A stretch of 64,000 nucleotides of DNA from Elmis aenea (Eukaryota; Arthropoda; Insecta; Coleoptera; Elmidae), in NCBI GenBank assembly GCA_947652605.1, contig OX393577.1, positions 23,935,466-23,999,465 of the forward strand, written 5' to 3'. The notes beneath the pieces were generated by a model, which did no database searches, was not told where the DNA came from, and saw only the letters and a program-made list of their open reading frames with translations. Position 1 is the first letter of the stretch. Every line of letters begins with the position of its first letter. Positions 24,690 through 38,700 of the stretch are shown here, piece after piece. Made by a program: the position numbers and the translations under genes.

Positions 24690-25425
24690 TACTTTATGGT
24701 TGCTAACGCGTCCGTCAAACAGCTGTTTCTAGTACGATCGCACAAAAACCCCTATATAATTCTCCTTTTCGATTCGTATTTAAGATTTTTGCCGTATTCG
24801 CTCCACTGACAGCGTCGCTAAAACTGGTTAGTGCGCATGACAATTGATTTCTTTATAGAAAAAGCAGGAAGGTACCTACTCTAAAATTTAAAGCGATCGT
24901 CTTAAAACTTCTGACTTAAAAAAAAAAAAAATTTAATCAATTCGTTTTTCATTCTGCATTAACCAGTGTGTATTTGTTGTAATGAAAAAGTTATTAAAAA
25001 ATACGGTTAAACGTAGTTATTACTTTAGTGGAATATGCAACAGAGATTCACCTACATGATTGTTGACTAACATTGTCCAAAATTTACAAGTACATAATTG
25101 GTTTTAAAATTAGTTTTTATGAAGTTAGTACAACTGTAATCTGATACCATGATTTTTAAACATCAAGTGAGGTAAACTATTTCAAAGCATTGTAAAATAA
25201 TGATTAAACATAGGTAATACTCAATATCATATACACAGAGGTATTACACTTAATTAGTTGAAATAGTTTGATTATAAATACGACTGCTTCGTATAACAGT
25301 TTAATGGAAAAAAATTAGAATTTCACACATGTATTTCCCAAAAATTTTCCGCATTTACAAATCACTTTAATTTAATATTATATATAACATTAAAAAGAAG
25401 ATCATCGACTTCACATCTCAAATTT
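24690..25425. other. Intergenic DNA downstream of Tom20-type gene
   Basis: The stretch is AT-rich. It should contain the 3-prime UTR of the minus-strand Tom20-type gene. No other feature is supported. Confidence 0.45.
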
Positions 25426-25848
25426 TCATTTAATTAGTTGAGAAAGATCTTTACCGTGAATGTTTACTAGTATCTGAAGTAAAAATTCAAATGCAGCAGG
25501 TGGTAATGTTTTTTTTAGAGCTTTTAGCATGGCGCCAGGGTCCGCACAAAGTACCACAGCATTAGCAAAATGAACTAATGCTGTTTCATAATTTCGTTCT
25601 GCCATTAAATCCTCTGCCGCTTGAATTTCGTGTACAATCATGAGTTGCTGTTCTTTGGGATCTTCAAGTTTAATCATGGGTACCTTATCGTTCTCAGTTT
25701 GTGTTAATGCTTTACTGTTCGATCGCCTATTTCTTAGCTTTTTGCGAAAATCAGGATCTTTATGGCGACGATAATCAAAATATGCACAAATAGCAATTAT
25801 CGCAACACTGCATACTGACATCATAATTCTGCACGTTTTAGATACCAT
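25426..25848 (-). CDS. Tom20: Tom20-type mitochondrial import receptor subunit
   Basis: The intact 140-aa single-exon ORF has the Tom20 plan. A short N-terminal transmembrane anchor (residues about 9-24, MMSVCSVAIIAICAYFDY) is followed by the basic YFDYRRHKDPDFRKKLRNRR stretch, a linker, and one TPR-like module (about 65-128) with AAEDLMAERNYETALVHFANA and the LPPAAFEFLL segment. Family members sit in the outer mitochondrial membrane with the C-terminus in the cytosol and bind amphipathic presequences, passing precursors to the Tom40 channel. The protein stops soon after the TPR and lacks the acidic tail of vertebrate Tom20. It is diverged and intronless, so it could be the main receptor or a retro-derived paralogue like Drosophila tomboy20. 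It shares a 259-bp divergent promoter region with PIKfyve. Confidence 0.85.
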   Translation of the reverse strand: MVSKTCRIMMSVCSVAIIAICAYFDYRRHKDPDFRKKLRNRRSNSKALTQTENDKVPMIKLEDPKEQQLMIVHEIQAAEDLMAERNYETALVHFANAVVLCADPGAMLKALKKTLPPAAFEFLLQILVNIHGKDLSQLIK

Positions 25849-26107
25849 ATTTCTTAATTTTGCGCGGTAATATCACGAGCGAAATATAAATTTTATCACT
25901 TGAAGTTTTTAAATATTGCCGCCAAAAATTATATTGTTCTGTCACACGTAACAAAACATGTAACTAAACAACTGTCAAAATCAGCTGATGTAGTGTCATA
26001 ATAACCTAAAAATGAATTACTACTTATAATTTTGTGTACGTATTAATAATATAACTGTTCCTAAAAAAAGCACTGTTTAAAACAGCAACACACACCAAAC
26101 ACTTAAA
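25849..26107. promoter_or_regulatory. Divergent promoter region between Tom20-type gene and PIKfyve
   Basis: The start codons of two oppositely oriented genes lie only 259 bp apart, so both 5-prime UTRs and core promoters must fit here unless a far upstream non-coding exon exists. No TATA box is placed convincingly. A CAGCTG E-box-type word occurs at about 25982. Confidence 0.55.
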
Positions 26108-29100
26108 ATGAATAAAAATTTGCAATCACCAACAAAGTTAACCGAATTCGCTCCTTTGCAACCTGAAGAAAAGCAACAAACCGTAGGACATTTTATTTCA
26201 AAGTTTTTTAAGATAAGCCGAAATACAGTGCAAGAAGAACTGTCTCCCAATACGCAAGAAAAGAATTCCGATAATGTTTCACAAGAATCGTTGCCAACAT
26301 GGGCAATCGATCCTGCTGCAGAAGACTCTCATAGTAGAAACGATTCATATTATCAAGTGGATATTAGTGAAGGAAGAAGCCTACCAAATGTTTTAAAACG
26401 AATTAGTAATCTCCTGGCATTAAAGAGTAGTGTAAGAATATATAACTCTATTGTAATCTAAAAAACAATTTCTCTTTTGTAGAATTTGCAAGCGTATTCT
26501 GATACAGAACTTAAACAATATTGGATGCCTGATTCTGTAAGTAAAGAATGTTATGAGTGTTGCGAAAAGTTCACAACGTTTCGAAGAAGACATCACTGTA
26601 GAGTATGTGGCCAGATATTTTGTTCACAGTGTTGTAATCAGCAAATCCCGGGCAAAATTTTTGGTTGTACAGGTAGTAAAACATTAACGAACAGTTTTTG
26701 TGCAGAAGTTATTTTTTTTTCATTCTAGGGGACCTCCGTGTCTGTACATATTGTTGTAAGGTAGTTTTGTCTTACTTACAATCACCTGACTTGGGAATAG
26801 ATTTAACAGCAGATCTTAAAGCTCTACAAGAAAGTTTGCAAAATAAGTATGGGGCACTTTCTCCATCAAGTGCACCTTCGTCCTATAACATGGCAGTATC
26901 AAATACTGTATCTACTAGTTCTATAGAAATTGGAAACACATTACGAAGAAAAGTGTCCGTGGGATATCAAGAAGAGAAATTTGCATTGGGAAGGTAAAGT
27001 TTAATATTCATCCATTAAATAATTCTGTGATCATTTTAGGCCCGATTACACAAAGATACACTGGTGAAATACAAGCTAATCCCTAAAATTAGGCAAAATC
27101 AGCACCAGCTATGCGGCAATTTTGCCAAGTTCTAAGGTTAACGTGATTTAATCCCAGGTTCAACTTTTATGCAATCGGGCGTTAATGTTTTTTTCTGGTT
27201 AAAAAATTTTGGATGTGCCAGTGCTTATTAATATTATTTTTATAATAAACATTTGATAATCCTAGATCTGCTAGTGGAAATTACCTATCACCTGAAGAAA
27301 AATGTCGAGTTTTGCAAAATTCAGTATCATTACGAAATTTATATGAAGAGTTATGTAGACCGGCAACAGGAGTCCCATTACAGTCACATAAATATAGATT
27401 ACGAACATATTCAGGATGTTTTTTGGGCTCAGAACTAGTAGAGTGGCTTATTTATCAACAAAAAGCTAATACAAGGTAAGTTGTCTACAACTGATTATGC
27501 AGGATGATTCGTTTTCAAATTTGCGAGTATAATTGTCAGCAAATAAAAATTGTTAATGTATATATGTTATTTATTAAAAATGAAACATTGTTTAAACAAA
27601 TTAGTTGGGCCATAACACACAAAATTAAATTTAGTGTAAGTAAACTACGTAAAATTTGTAGGGTACAAGCAGCGGCAATTTGTCAAGCACTCCTAGAAGG
27701 TGGTTATATTGAGTGCTTATCAGAGCCAAGTTCCTTTATAGATGGTTACACTTTATACAAACCGGGAATCATTTTATCTGAACCTTTATCATCTTCCTTA
27801 TCGCTGCAAGATCAACCAAATCATGATGAGCCCAGTTGGATGCAACAAATACCTCAAGAATCATGTCAAATAGGTATTAATTACCACTTGCAAACCGGTT
27901 AATTTTCTAAATGTTTTGTCTGTAATTAGAAACAAAAGAAATCTCCCCCAACTCCAGAAATCAGGGTCATCTTACAGCGTCATCTTCGTATTTGTTAGAT
28001 TTGAATCTTGAAGCTAATACGGTTTATTTATCGAGACCACCTCCCACTATGCAAAATTTAAATTCTCCAAACGACAGTGACAGCAGTGATCTTGAAAAAC
28101 ATAATATAGTTTGTGAAGAAGCCCCCGCTGTAAAAACATCAGAGCAGAGGGAATTTGTACCGGAATCTGGTGAGATGTTGAACTTTGGTATTAGTACACT
28201 TACGTTTTACATATTTTAATGTATTAGGTTGGCACAATGCGTCTCTTTTACGGGATGAAAATGGAGAAAAAGTTGCTTATAATGTGTTAACTGAAACATT
28301 TAAGTTGCATGAACAAAATTTACTGAAACAATTGTTATCTGCACATGGATTACCACTTTCTTGGAGTGATGTTGTCGTACCACTTACTCATGAAATTATT
28401 GAAATTATTAGACCAGGTAATAATAATGGTATAAAATATTTAATATTACTATTTGAAGCTGTTTATTTATGTGTGAATTTAATATTTTAGATAAAAATCA
28501 TGATGCAGAAGAATTGGATATTAGACAATATGTGCAATATAAAAAAGTATCTGGTGGTTCAAGACAGGACAGCAAATTGATTGGTGGGATTGTGTGTAGC
28601 AAAAATATTGCACATAAAGGAATGTCGACCAAACTAGAAAACCCAAAAATTTTACTGCTGCAGTGTTCGGTTGTATACCAAAGAACTGAGGGAAGGCTGA
28701 TGTCATTGGAACCGATTTTAATGCAGGTGAACTTTAAAATTTCGCTTTTTCATACCCATACTTTAAATACTTGTTATATATTTTATAGTACAGGGCGGTC
28801 CAAATTCGATGGGATTGCATGGGTATCTCGCTTAATATTTAAAATAGAGAAACGGTTAAACTACCAAAAATGTGCAGTTTTTTGAGACAAACTCAGAACC
28901 GTTTTCAAAAATATTCTATAATTTCCGGTTTTTGAGTTATTGAATAAAAAGTGTTTTTTTGTCATATTAATAATGTGTCATATCTCCGTTATTGTTGTAA
29001 ATATCGAAAATATTTATGCTCGCAGTTAAAAAGTTATGACACAAACTTACTTTTTTTTTAATGGCAGCGATAGTTGGCTATGACATATTTAAATTCCTTA

Positions 29101-29623
29101 TTTTTTTCTCCTTCCAAATATATAAGGGTTGATGTATTTATTTTCAATAATACGCAAGTTACGAAGACTTTTTAGGTTTTTTTATTAAAAAAATCATAGT
29201 AGGCTGTGAAAACAAAAACAAAACAAGTTGTAAAACCTTATAAAATTCATGTGGTACAAGTAGGGATTCTGTCCTGGGACTGTCCCGGGACGAAAGTCCC
29301 GGGAATTCCCGGGACTTTCTTAGTCTCGAGTCCCGGGACATTTAGTTCGAGACTCGAGACGAGACTTCAATGTTACAGAACACTGAAATTTATTTTTTGT
29401 ACTTCTAATTTTTAAACAAATTTTACTGCCACGAGTTTAGCAAAAATATTTTTATATTTTTATGTTTTAAAGTTTAAGGAGAATTGTTAAGTTTAAAGTT
29501 AAAATATATTTTACTTGTGCCTGTTATGTATAAAACTTTATGGAAAATTGTTAATTTTATTTAAAATAGGTATTTACTTGGAAATATATATTTTATTTAC
29601 TGTAGACTAAAGACTAAATTAAA

Positions 29624-29700
<77 letters not shown>

Positions 29701-29743
29701 TAATAACAATAATAACAATAATAACAATAATAACAATAATAAC

Positions 29744-29790
<47 letters not shown>

Positions 29791-32700
29791 CAATAATAAT
29801 AATAATAATACTCTACTTTATTCATAAAATAAATGCTTCCAAAACAAAATCCGTGAATATGGTTTAATTTATAAAAAAATAATATTATTATAAGTTAGCC
29901 GTGTCCTGTCAACTGTCACGACCGATTCACGATTACCGTACGTTCAAAGAAGCAATTTTAAGTATGTAGCCTGTGCTTTCAGAAACAATGTCACTGTATA
30001 GAAATAATTTATTTTTTACTGTGAAAATAGCTGTTGAATTTTCAGTATATGAATATTGCATCATATTTCTTGCAATTTATGAAATTTTCCGTCATTTTTG
30101 ACGGGTTATACCACCATTTTCTAGTACGTAAATAAAATTCGCAAAAGTCTCGAAGTCCCGGGAATTCCCGGGACTGATAAAAAAAGTCTCGAGTCCCGGG
30201 ACTTAAAAAATTATCGAGACTCAGAATCCCTAGGTACAAGGTACCAAGGTTTTTAAATTTGTTGTTGAGATGATCATCAAAAATGTTTGAACATAAGATA
30301 AACAGCAATATACTACATTAATGCTGATTCCCGACTATGTTGTTATCTTATGTTCAAATATTTACAATGTTTATCTCAACAACAAATTAAAAAACCTTGG
30401 TAACTTGTACCACATGAGTTTTATAAGGTTTTACACCTTGTTTTTTTTGTTTTCACAGCCTACTATGATTTTCCTTAAAAAAAAAACTAAAAAACCTTCG
30501 TAACTTGCGTATTATTGAAAATAAATATGTCAACCCTTATATATTTGGAATGAGAAAAAAATAAGGAATTTAAATAGATCATAGTCAACTGTTGCTCCCA
30601 TTTAAAAAAAGATAAGTTTGTGTCATAACTTTTTAAGGGCGAGCGTAAAATATTTTTTTTAGTATAATCAAATTAAACATAAAAATATCTAAAAATAGTC
30701 TCCATAAATATTTTCGATATTTACAACAATAACGGAGATATGACGCATTAATATGACAAAAACACTTTTTATTCAATAACTCGAAAACCGGAAATGATAG
30801 AATATTTTTGAAAACGGTTCTGAGTTTGTCTCAAAAAACTGCACATTTTTGGTAATTTAACCGTTTCTCTATCTTAAATATTAACCGAGATACCAATCCT
30901 ATCGAATTTGGACCACCCGCTACAATAGATTATATTATATCCCTACTCAAATCACTGTAATGTAAAACAGTATTTTGTTTTTGATTGTGCTTTTTGCACC
31001 TTCAATTATTTTTACAGGAACATGAATATCTCCGGCACGTAGTTGCACGGATAGTGGCCTTACAACCAGATTTGGTGTTAGTCCAACGAAACGTTTCTCG
31101 TTTAGCCCAAAATTTATTAAGAGACCAAGGAATAACCTTAGTGTTAAACGTAAAGCAGAGTATTTTAGAAAGATTGGCAAGATGCACTCAAGCTGATCTT
31201 GTTACATCAATGGATGCGCATATAGGAAGACCGCGATTAGGAACTTGCAAATATTTTTATTTGAAATCTTTTGATATTGAACGTGGTGTGTAAATTTAAT
31301 TCTATTACGGAATATTACATATAAGTACTAATTAAAAATTAATTTTTATTAACAGTTTAACTTGTATTTTAGGTGGCTCCAAATCTCTCATGTTTTTCGA
31401 GGGCCTTCCACAACCCCATTTAGGTGGAACAATATTATTACGTGGAGCATTAAAATCAGAATTGATACGACTTAAAAAAGTTACTTTGCTATTTCTGTTG
31501 GTCTGCTATAATTGGAGATTGGAAAAATCGTTTCTCATGGATGAGTTTGCCCAACCTCCGAATTCAAAAGATGAATTTTTCGAAGACAGCAAAGAAAATT
31601 CCCCAGATCTTCCCAATGTGACGATAAGTGATAAAATTAATGAAAAACCAAAGACTCTAAACACCAAATCGCAAAAGGACAACAAAGAACGAACAGTATT
31701 TTTTTCTGACATTGAAAATGACGCAGAGGTTTTCAATAATCATATTCCTGAAAAACCGAGTGTGGTTTACACTGAAATTAAAACTAAATCCTTGGTATTG
31801 GAAAAAACTGTATTAAATGGCACCGCTGGTGATTTTAGCGATCCCCTTTCATGTAATATTGATGACGAAGTTTTCACAAGCAACTCTGAAATACTTTCCG
31901 TAGCTGAACTTCCATTTTCCAATCATTTTCGAAAGGCTTTAGACGACACAATATTATGTATCTCACCGTATCTTAATTTTTTTGTGCCTTATTTAGAGAC
32001 AGAAATAGGACGAAAGTGCAAGTTAAGAAATTTTTTTCCCACCGAAATTTATTACAGTAAGCAGTTTGGAAACGAAAAGAAAACTAAACTCAGTAAGGAT
32101 GTTGATAATTTTGGTAATTTCGATAATAAATTAAATAATACGCAGGTAAGATTTCTTTATATAGGATTCTCGTTTTTCGAGGGCCACTATGGGGATCTCG
32201 TAAACGGCAAGAGTTACGACTTCGGTTAAATTAGGGCAAAGTTGTATATTCAGATGCTTAATAATTCGATGCAAACAGAACTTATCTAGCTTGTTTAGTT
32301 TTTGAGATATAGGGAAAAAAGTAAAAAAGTGGATTTTTGTTTTTCGTCCGTAACTTTTTCATTTGATGTCGAATTTCATTTCTGTTAAAACTTTTTGCAA
32401 GGAATCAGAATCCCCAATTAAATTTTCCGTGCAACGTTTCTTTTTTTAAAAACCATCATCCGGTCAATTTTTTCTTATAAACACTATATCTGATTTTAAC
32501 GCCAATTTGTAGAGCATTTTTTTCTGAATTCGACAAGGTATAACACTTGGCACATTTTTGAAACAATTGTTGTTAAAAATGGCAAAAACAAATATTTTAT
32601 CTAAAACAAATCCTAATCGGCATGGTAAATAATTGTCTTAGTCCCTTTTTCCTTGGAAGCACGTAAGTAATTACTATTAAAGGGATTTAATTTAAAAAAT

Positions 32701-35700
32701 AGGTATTAATAAATATGTTAGGAATGCATTAACATTGTTCACTTATTAGCAAATATTTTTAGAATATTTTCTTTGGTTAAGTAATAAATTTCTCTAAAAT
32801 GTGTATTTAATCTTTATTTGGCATACAATTATTTGTAACAAAAAATAACGAGTTATGCCTTTTATCTGCGTTAATGACTTCTAATAAGCAAAAAGCGTAA
32901 ACAGATTTCTGGACGTTTTTTGTAAATTATGAACACTTATATTATTTGATTACGAAAATTTTGTTACAAATAATTGTATGCCAAATAAGGATTAAATACA
33001 CATTTTAGAGAAATTTATCACTTAACCAAAGAAAATATTCTAAAAATATTTGCTAATAAGTGAACAATGTTAATGCATTCCTAAGATATTGATTATTACC
33101 TATTTTTTAAATTAAATCTTTAATAGTAATTTCATGCGGTTTACTTACGTGCTTCCAAGGAAAAAGGAACTAAGACAATTATTTACCATGCCGATTAGGA
33201 TTTGTTTTAAATTAAATATTTGTTTTTGGCATTTTTAACAACAATTGTTTCAAAAATGTGCCAAGTGTTATACCTTGTCGAATACAGAAAAAAATGCTCT
33301 ACAAATTGGCGTTTAAATCAGATATAGCGTCCATAAGAAAAAATTGACCTGATGATGGTTTTAAAAAAACGAAACGTCGCACGGAAAATTTAATTGGGTA
33401 TTCTGATTCCTTGAAAAAGTTTTAACAGTAATGAAATTCGACATCAAATGAAAAAGTTACGGGCAAAAAACAAAAATCCACTTTTTTACTTTTTCCCTTA
33501 TATCTCAAAAACTAAAAAAGCTAGATAAGTTCTGTTTGCGTCAAATTATGAAGCATCTGAATATACAACTTTGCCCTAATTTAACCGAAGTCGTAACTCT
33601 TACCGTTTACCAGATCCCCATAGTGGCCCTCGAAAAACGAGAACCCTGTATACTGAGTGACCCAAAATAGCATGGAATTTCATGAATATTTTGTCACTAT
33701 TTGTTTTTACTTTTACTGTTTTGCATTTTTAGTTATTGCCACCACATCCATTTATAACTGCAAGAATTCGCTGCAGTGCGGACAGTAACGAAATACAAAC
33801 TTTATTGGCTGATTTTCGAGCTCATGGTGGAAGACTCGAACATAAAAGAATGTCATCTAATGCTGTAGTTAATGAAGAACTTACAGAAAATCAAACAAAA
33901 TTAAGAAGCACCAGCGACCATAACCAACTGGATGTTTTAGATCCAGTCAATCATCAAAGACTTGCCGTTTTGTTTTGCAGCTTTAGTCATTTGTCTAATA
34001 ATGCCCCAGCCTTTTGTGTTAATCCTTGGTAAGTATTTTTTATGTACTAATTTTGATCAGAAATCTATTTAAAAATGAATGTATGTTTGTATGTCCTTTA
34101 TGCATTCCTATACCATTCATCCGATCCTGACCAAATTTGGCACAGACAATCTATAGGACCATGGGAAAAAGTTAGGCTATACAGGGTGTGTATAAATTGG
34201 CGGAAGCGCTACACGTGGCGATGTTCTTCGTAAAATTCTAAGTCGAAAATCTTAATACGAAAATGTTGTACCATGCTTGCTGTGTCTGCAAGAGGTCCTC
34301 AAAGTTTTGACATTCAATCCTTTAAAAAGCGTTATTATTTAATACTTGCTAATGAATAAGCTGCAATTTGGAATAAAAATAAATTTCGAATAATATTTTT
34401 TCCTAGATATTGCGTTTTTCCTTTCAAAAATTGGTGCTGAAAATATGTTAATCACTGATTTGAATGAAAATAATACACATGGCAACATTGTCATTAGCTG
34501 TCATCTCTGTTTTTCTCGTAATTATTTCTTGTTTGTATTAGACGATACCTAAGAGATTGCAGCTATGTTTATGAACTGAAGGCTTTCAGATCGAACAAAT
34601 ATTATAAATACCTAAGTAAAAATTGCTGATTAAAAAATGTCCAAACGCAAATAAATGGATGCAATGTTGCCAAATTTTTGTTTCTTTAAATGGTTCCTGA
34701 GACCATAGGAAGCATGGTACAACATTTTTGTATAAAGAGTTTCGACTTAGAATTTTACGAAGAACATCGTCACGTGTAGCGCTTCTGCCAATTTATACAC
34801 ACCCTGTATCAGAAGCGGCAATCTTTGATCCGCCATCTTGAAATTCACGTTTTTGTTAATTTCTGCTGTAGTAGACGTAATATTAAAGATCCAAAATTCC
34901 CAAAAGATCCAAAATTCCCAAAAGATCAAAATTCGCAAAAGTTCCAAAATTCCAAAAATTCCCAAAAGTTCCAAAATTCTCAATAAATACAAAAATTCTT
35001 AAAAGATCCAAAATTCTCAAAAGGTCCAAAAATTCTCAAAAGTTTCAAAAATTCCCAAAAGTTTTTAAATAACGATTTAAAATTTTAATATTGTTTTCTA
35101 AATAAGCTTTTTAACACCGAGCGAAGCCGGATAACTCCGCTAGTAAGTAATAAAATGTTCACGGCCTGAATCTGACTTTTATTTGTCATTACAAGTAAAT
35201 ATTTGGCTACTATTTGTTTTTTACATTAAACCAAAGTGAAAATTATCTATCTAGCCAATTCTTGCTTTAGTCAAAGCTTAATTAATAGTTAAATAAGCTT
35301 TAAAAGTCAATTTTATCGTAACAAAATGTTGTTGCATAGTTATTGATTGTCATCTGTTAAATTTAGACGAAGCTTGTTTAATAAGACAACTGAAGAATAT
35401 TGGAATATTTTTTATTAATTTTAAGGGTGGTGTACATGGATTTTTATGGAGTCAATGACATTCCATTGGGCTGCTTCTTAGAACGATATTGTTTTCGAGC
35501 AACTTATAATTGCCCATCAAAAACTTGCGACACTCCAATGATTAAACATATTCGAAGATTTGTACATAACGGAGGATGTGTTAGCATTTCTTTGAATAGT
35601 TTTGAAAATGAATTTGGAGATGACGACATTGTCATGTGGAGCTGGTGCAGCAAATGTCAGAAAGTATCACCTGTAGTACCGATGTCTAGCGATACGTGGT

Positions 35701-38700
35701 CATTTTCGTTTGCTAAATATTTGGAGCTCAGGTTTCACGGTGGCATTTACGGGCGAAGAGGCAACGTTGGCTGTTCCCATAGCTTACACCATGATCATTA
35801 TCAATATTTTGGATTTAAAAACATTGTAGCCTCCTTCAAGTAATAGCTGGTGTTTTAATATCTTTTTTTTTTAATAAGTCTTAATTATTTTTGTAGGTAC
35901 ACTTCTGTTCAGTTGTGGGAAATTTCGTTGCCACCGCCGTTAATTAAGATTGTGTTTGATTACGTTGCCCAGCAAGAAGAAATGATAGGTGACATAAAAA
36001 CCATGGCTTTAAAAGGACATGAAATTTATTCGGCAATTACTGAGAAGTTGGCGTGTGCGTCTGCCGATGCTGATGTTTTAGCGACGCTGAAGCAGATGTT
36101 AACCAAGGAACAAGCAATATTTAAACAGAAAATAGAAGAGGTGCAGTTAAAACTTACTTCTCCTACTTTGGAAAATAAGGAGATGGATTTCGCTAATCAA
36201 AAAAGAGGTAATATTTGTATTAAATGATGAGCAATTTTTTTTTAGCTAAGAAAAAGTTAATTAACAAATTTATTTGGAAAGCAATAATAATAAGATTACA
36301 GAAATGAATTTTGCAGATATCCAAGTAGCTGAGTGGCGAATAGGAGATTCGTTGGTTAGAATTAAGCGCATGATAGTGGATGCCGTTGAACAGTGGAATA
36401 CGAGATTATCGGAATGCCTTAGAAAAAAAGACACTGACAAAAAGAAGGAAAGACCATCGACTTTGGATTTAGAAAGCCCAAGTGCAACAGAAAAGACGTT
36501 ATTATCTGATGCTGCTGAGGCAATTTTTTTGCAAAATAGTGAATGTACAACTAATAATTTAACAACAAAAAAGATCAAGAGCCTAGATCAGGGTGATGGT
36601 AAGTTGTCCAAATTTAATTTTCGAAATTTAACACTAGCATGTTGTAGAAAAATATAGTGAGCTGTGGAATATTGTACATGTTTCTTTTAACGTTTTAACC
36701 AACTTTACTAACAAGGGAACCTCACTTGGTGGTACTAAAGTCGGTTGATGGAACTAAGATTTTCCGAAAGAAGATCATAAATGAAGAAGAGTACCAACTT
36801 TTTTGGCCCCGGAAACTCAAAACTTACCGTTGAAACTCAATTTTTATTTTCAAAAATTGCACTAAATAGGTTAAATACCAGGTGTAAATGAACTCTGGCA
36901 CACACCCTTTTTTCTTTAGCTTTGATTTTGGATAAATAATATTTTAGACATGATATGTGTAAAAAATCGAATTTTTTTAGCACAGGCATGCAATTGTTTC
37001 ACTTTCGGTTTCGCCGGAAATGACCCTAACTTTGTTATTTTAAATGGAACACCCTCTATATTTTTACATTTTTGGTAAGAGGAATCAATTTTGAGTACAC
37101 TAGCATCATTTTGGTTGAGTTTTATAACCTCAAATAGCTAGAGTTCATTTACACCTGGTATTGCAGATTTTCTTAATTTTGGATTTGGCGCCAAAAAATT
37201 TTAAACAATTATTATTATTTACGAATTCTTACTGTTAAAGAGAAAACTTGAATCTTGTTAATAAAACATAAAAGCATTATGATTAAACAATTATTATTTA
37301 CAAGTTTATGTTCACTTTAAGTACCTCTCTAACAGTTTAACCGATTTCGTGCAATTTTTCAAAAATAAAAATTTAGTTTTAACGGTAAATTTTAAGTTTC
37401 CGGGGCCAAAAATGTTGGTACTCTTCTTCATTCACAATCTTCTTTCGGCAAATCTTAGTCCCATCAACCGACTTTAGTACCATTAAGTGAGGTTCCCTTG
37501 TAAGATAAAACATAGCCAGATTTAACAGACAATAATTGAAAAAAATTTATTGTAGTGAAAAACTAGACCAAGACTTAATTTAACAGCATAATTACTTCTA
37601 GTTTTATTTTAAATAAATTAAAAAAGTAATAACTACTGAAGAGATCACTCAATCAGATAAAAACAATTTTAAAAAAATTATTTATTGGACTAGAATTCCC
37701 AAGACTTGTGCTTTATTTACAATAATATTTCCCAGCTCTATACTTAGTGCTTGCTTTTGCATGTGTTTCTTATTTTTAGTATTTGAGAATAACAATGTAC
37801 TAATACCGCTACAAAATAATTTTGTAAGTAATGAACTTACACGTAATTTTTCCACACATCCCGAAATACATATTCAAAATTTTTGTGATAACTTCGTATG
37901 TGAAAAAAATATGGAACCTAACGAGTTTGGTGTAGAAACTAACAATCAGTGCAAAATCAAAATTATTCCGTCGAATACGTGTAAACCTTGCAATATAAAT
38001 AAAGCTGCGAACTCGATGGCCGACTTATCTGTTGGTAATAATGGAGAATTTGTAGTCTCTAGTAAATTTAAAACGAGTTTTACAATTCCTCTGGATTGCA
38101 CAGCTGATGGATTTGTTAGTGGAAGAACTTCGCAATCTGTTCCAAAGCAAGGTATTCAAAATTAATTTAATTTAAAAAAATATGTAGTAAGTATCTGGTT
38201 ACTCAAAAAATTATGAAATAATATAAAATATTAAATTACATTTCTTAAAATATTAAAATACCACTGAATATCAATTAAAAGTTTGCAGGACCTGATTGAA
38301 CAAAGCAACACTGATTTTAATATACAAGTTAACACATTAACTGCCACGTGAGTTAAATTCAACTCACACCAAGTCGTGATCTGCGCGCCGCGTGAGTTAC
38401 ATATAACTCCATGCTGTTTGGTTCTGAAGCCGTGTGCATTGTATACAACTCACGGCTGTGTGCTAAAGCATCGCCAAACAAACAAGTGTGGTGAAGGGGA
38501 CAATTTCATGCATTTTGGTGTGGCCCCAGAGACCCACACTTTTTTCCGATGTGGCAGTTAACGTGTTAATCCCTAAACTGGACAATATCAGCATCAACTA
38601 TGTTGCCATTTTGCCTAGTTCTAGGGTCAACATGGTTAAATCCCAGGGTTATCCCAGGTTCAACGTTTATGCAATCGAGCCTAAGTACATGTTAATCCCT

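Larger units (their letters stand above)
28791..30920. mobile_element. Fold-back element C2 in PIKfyve intron 8, split by a hAT element
   Basis: The left end CAGGGCGGTCCAAATTCGAT, with TGGGTATCTCGCTTAATATT inside it, is mirrored at 30840-30920; TA lies on both sides. The right terminus reads CCCGC instead of CCCTG. The arms total about 1150 bp once the nested element at 29261-30232 is removed. The middle is shared with 48648-49395. Confidence 0.85.
34077..35148 (-). mobile_element. Dispersed repeat (minus copy) in PIKfyve intron 11
   Basis: One edge carries CATCCGATCCTGACCAAATTTG and the other CGAGCGAAGCCGGATAAC. The reverse complements of these occur in the same order at 60057-60590, where the 3-prime side ends in (CAAA)n. 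This is a second copy of one repeat family in opposite orientation. It holds the fold-back at 34182-34806 and a minisatellite. Class is undetermined (SINE/LINE-derived or Helitron-like). Confidence 0.5.

Noticed and set aside
29619..29825. Minus-strand ORF of almost pure tyrosine with some Cys
   Set aside because: It is only the (AAT)n microsatellite read on the opposite strand.
36246..36301. Earlier acceptor for PIKfyve exon 14 at 36245
   Set aside because: Using it gives an in-frame stop at the end of the segment; the acceptor at 36301 restores the frame from AGA-G to GAA-ATG and a coherent protein.
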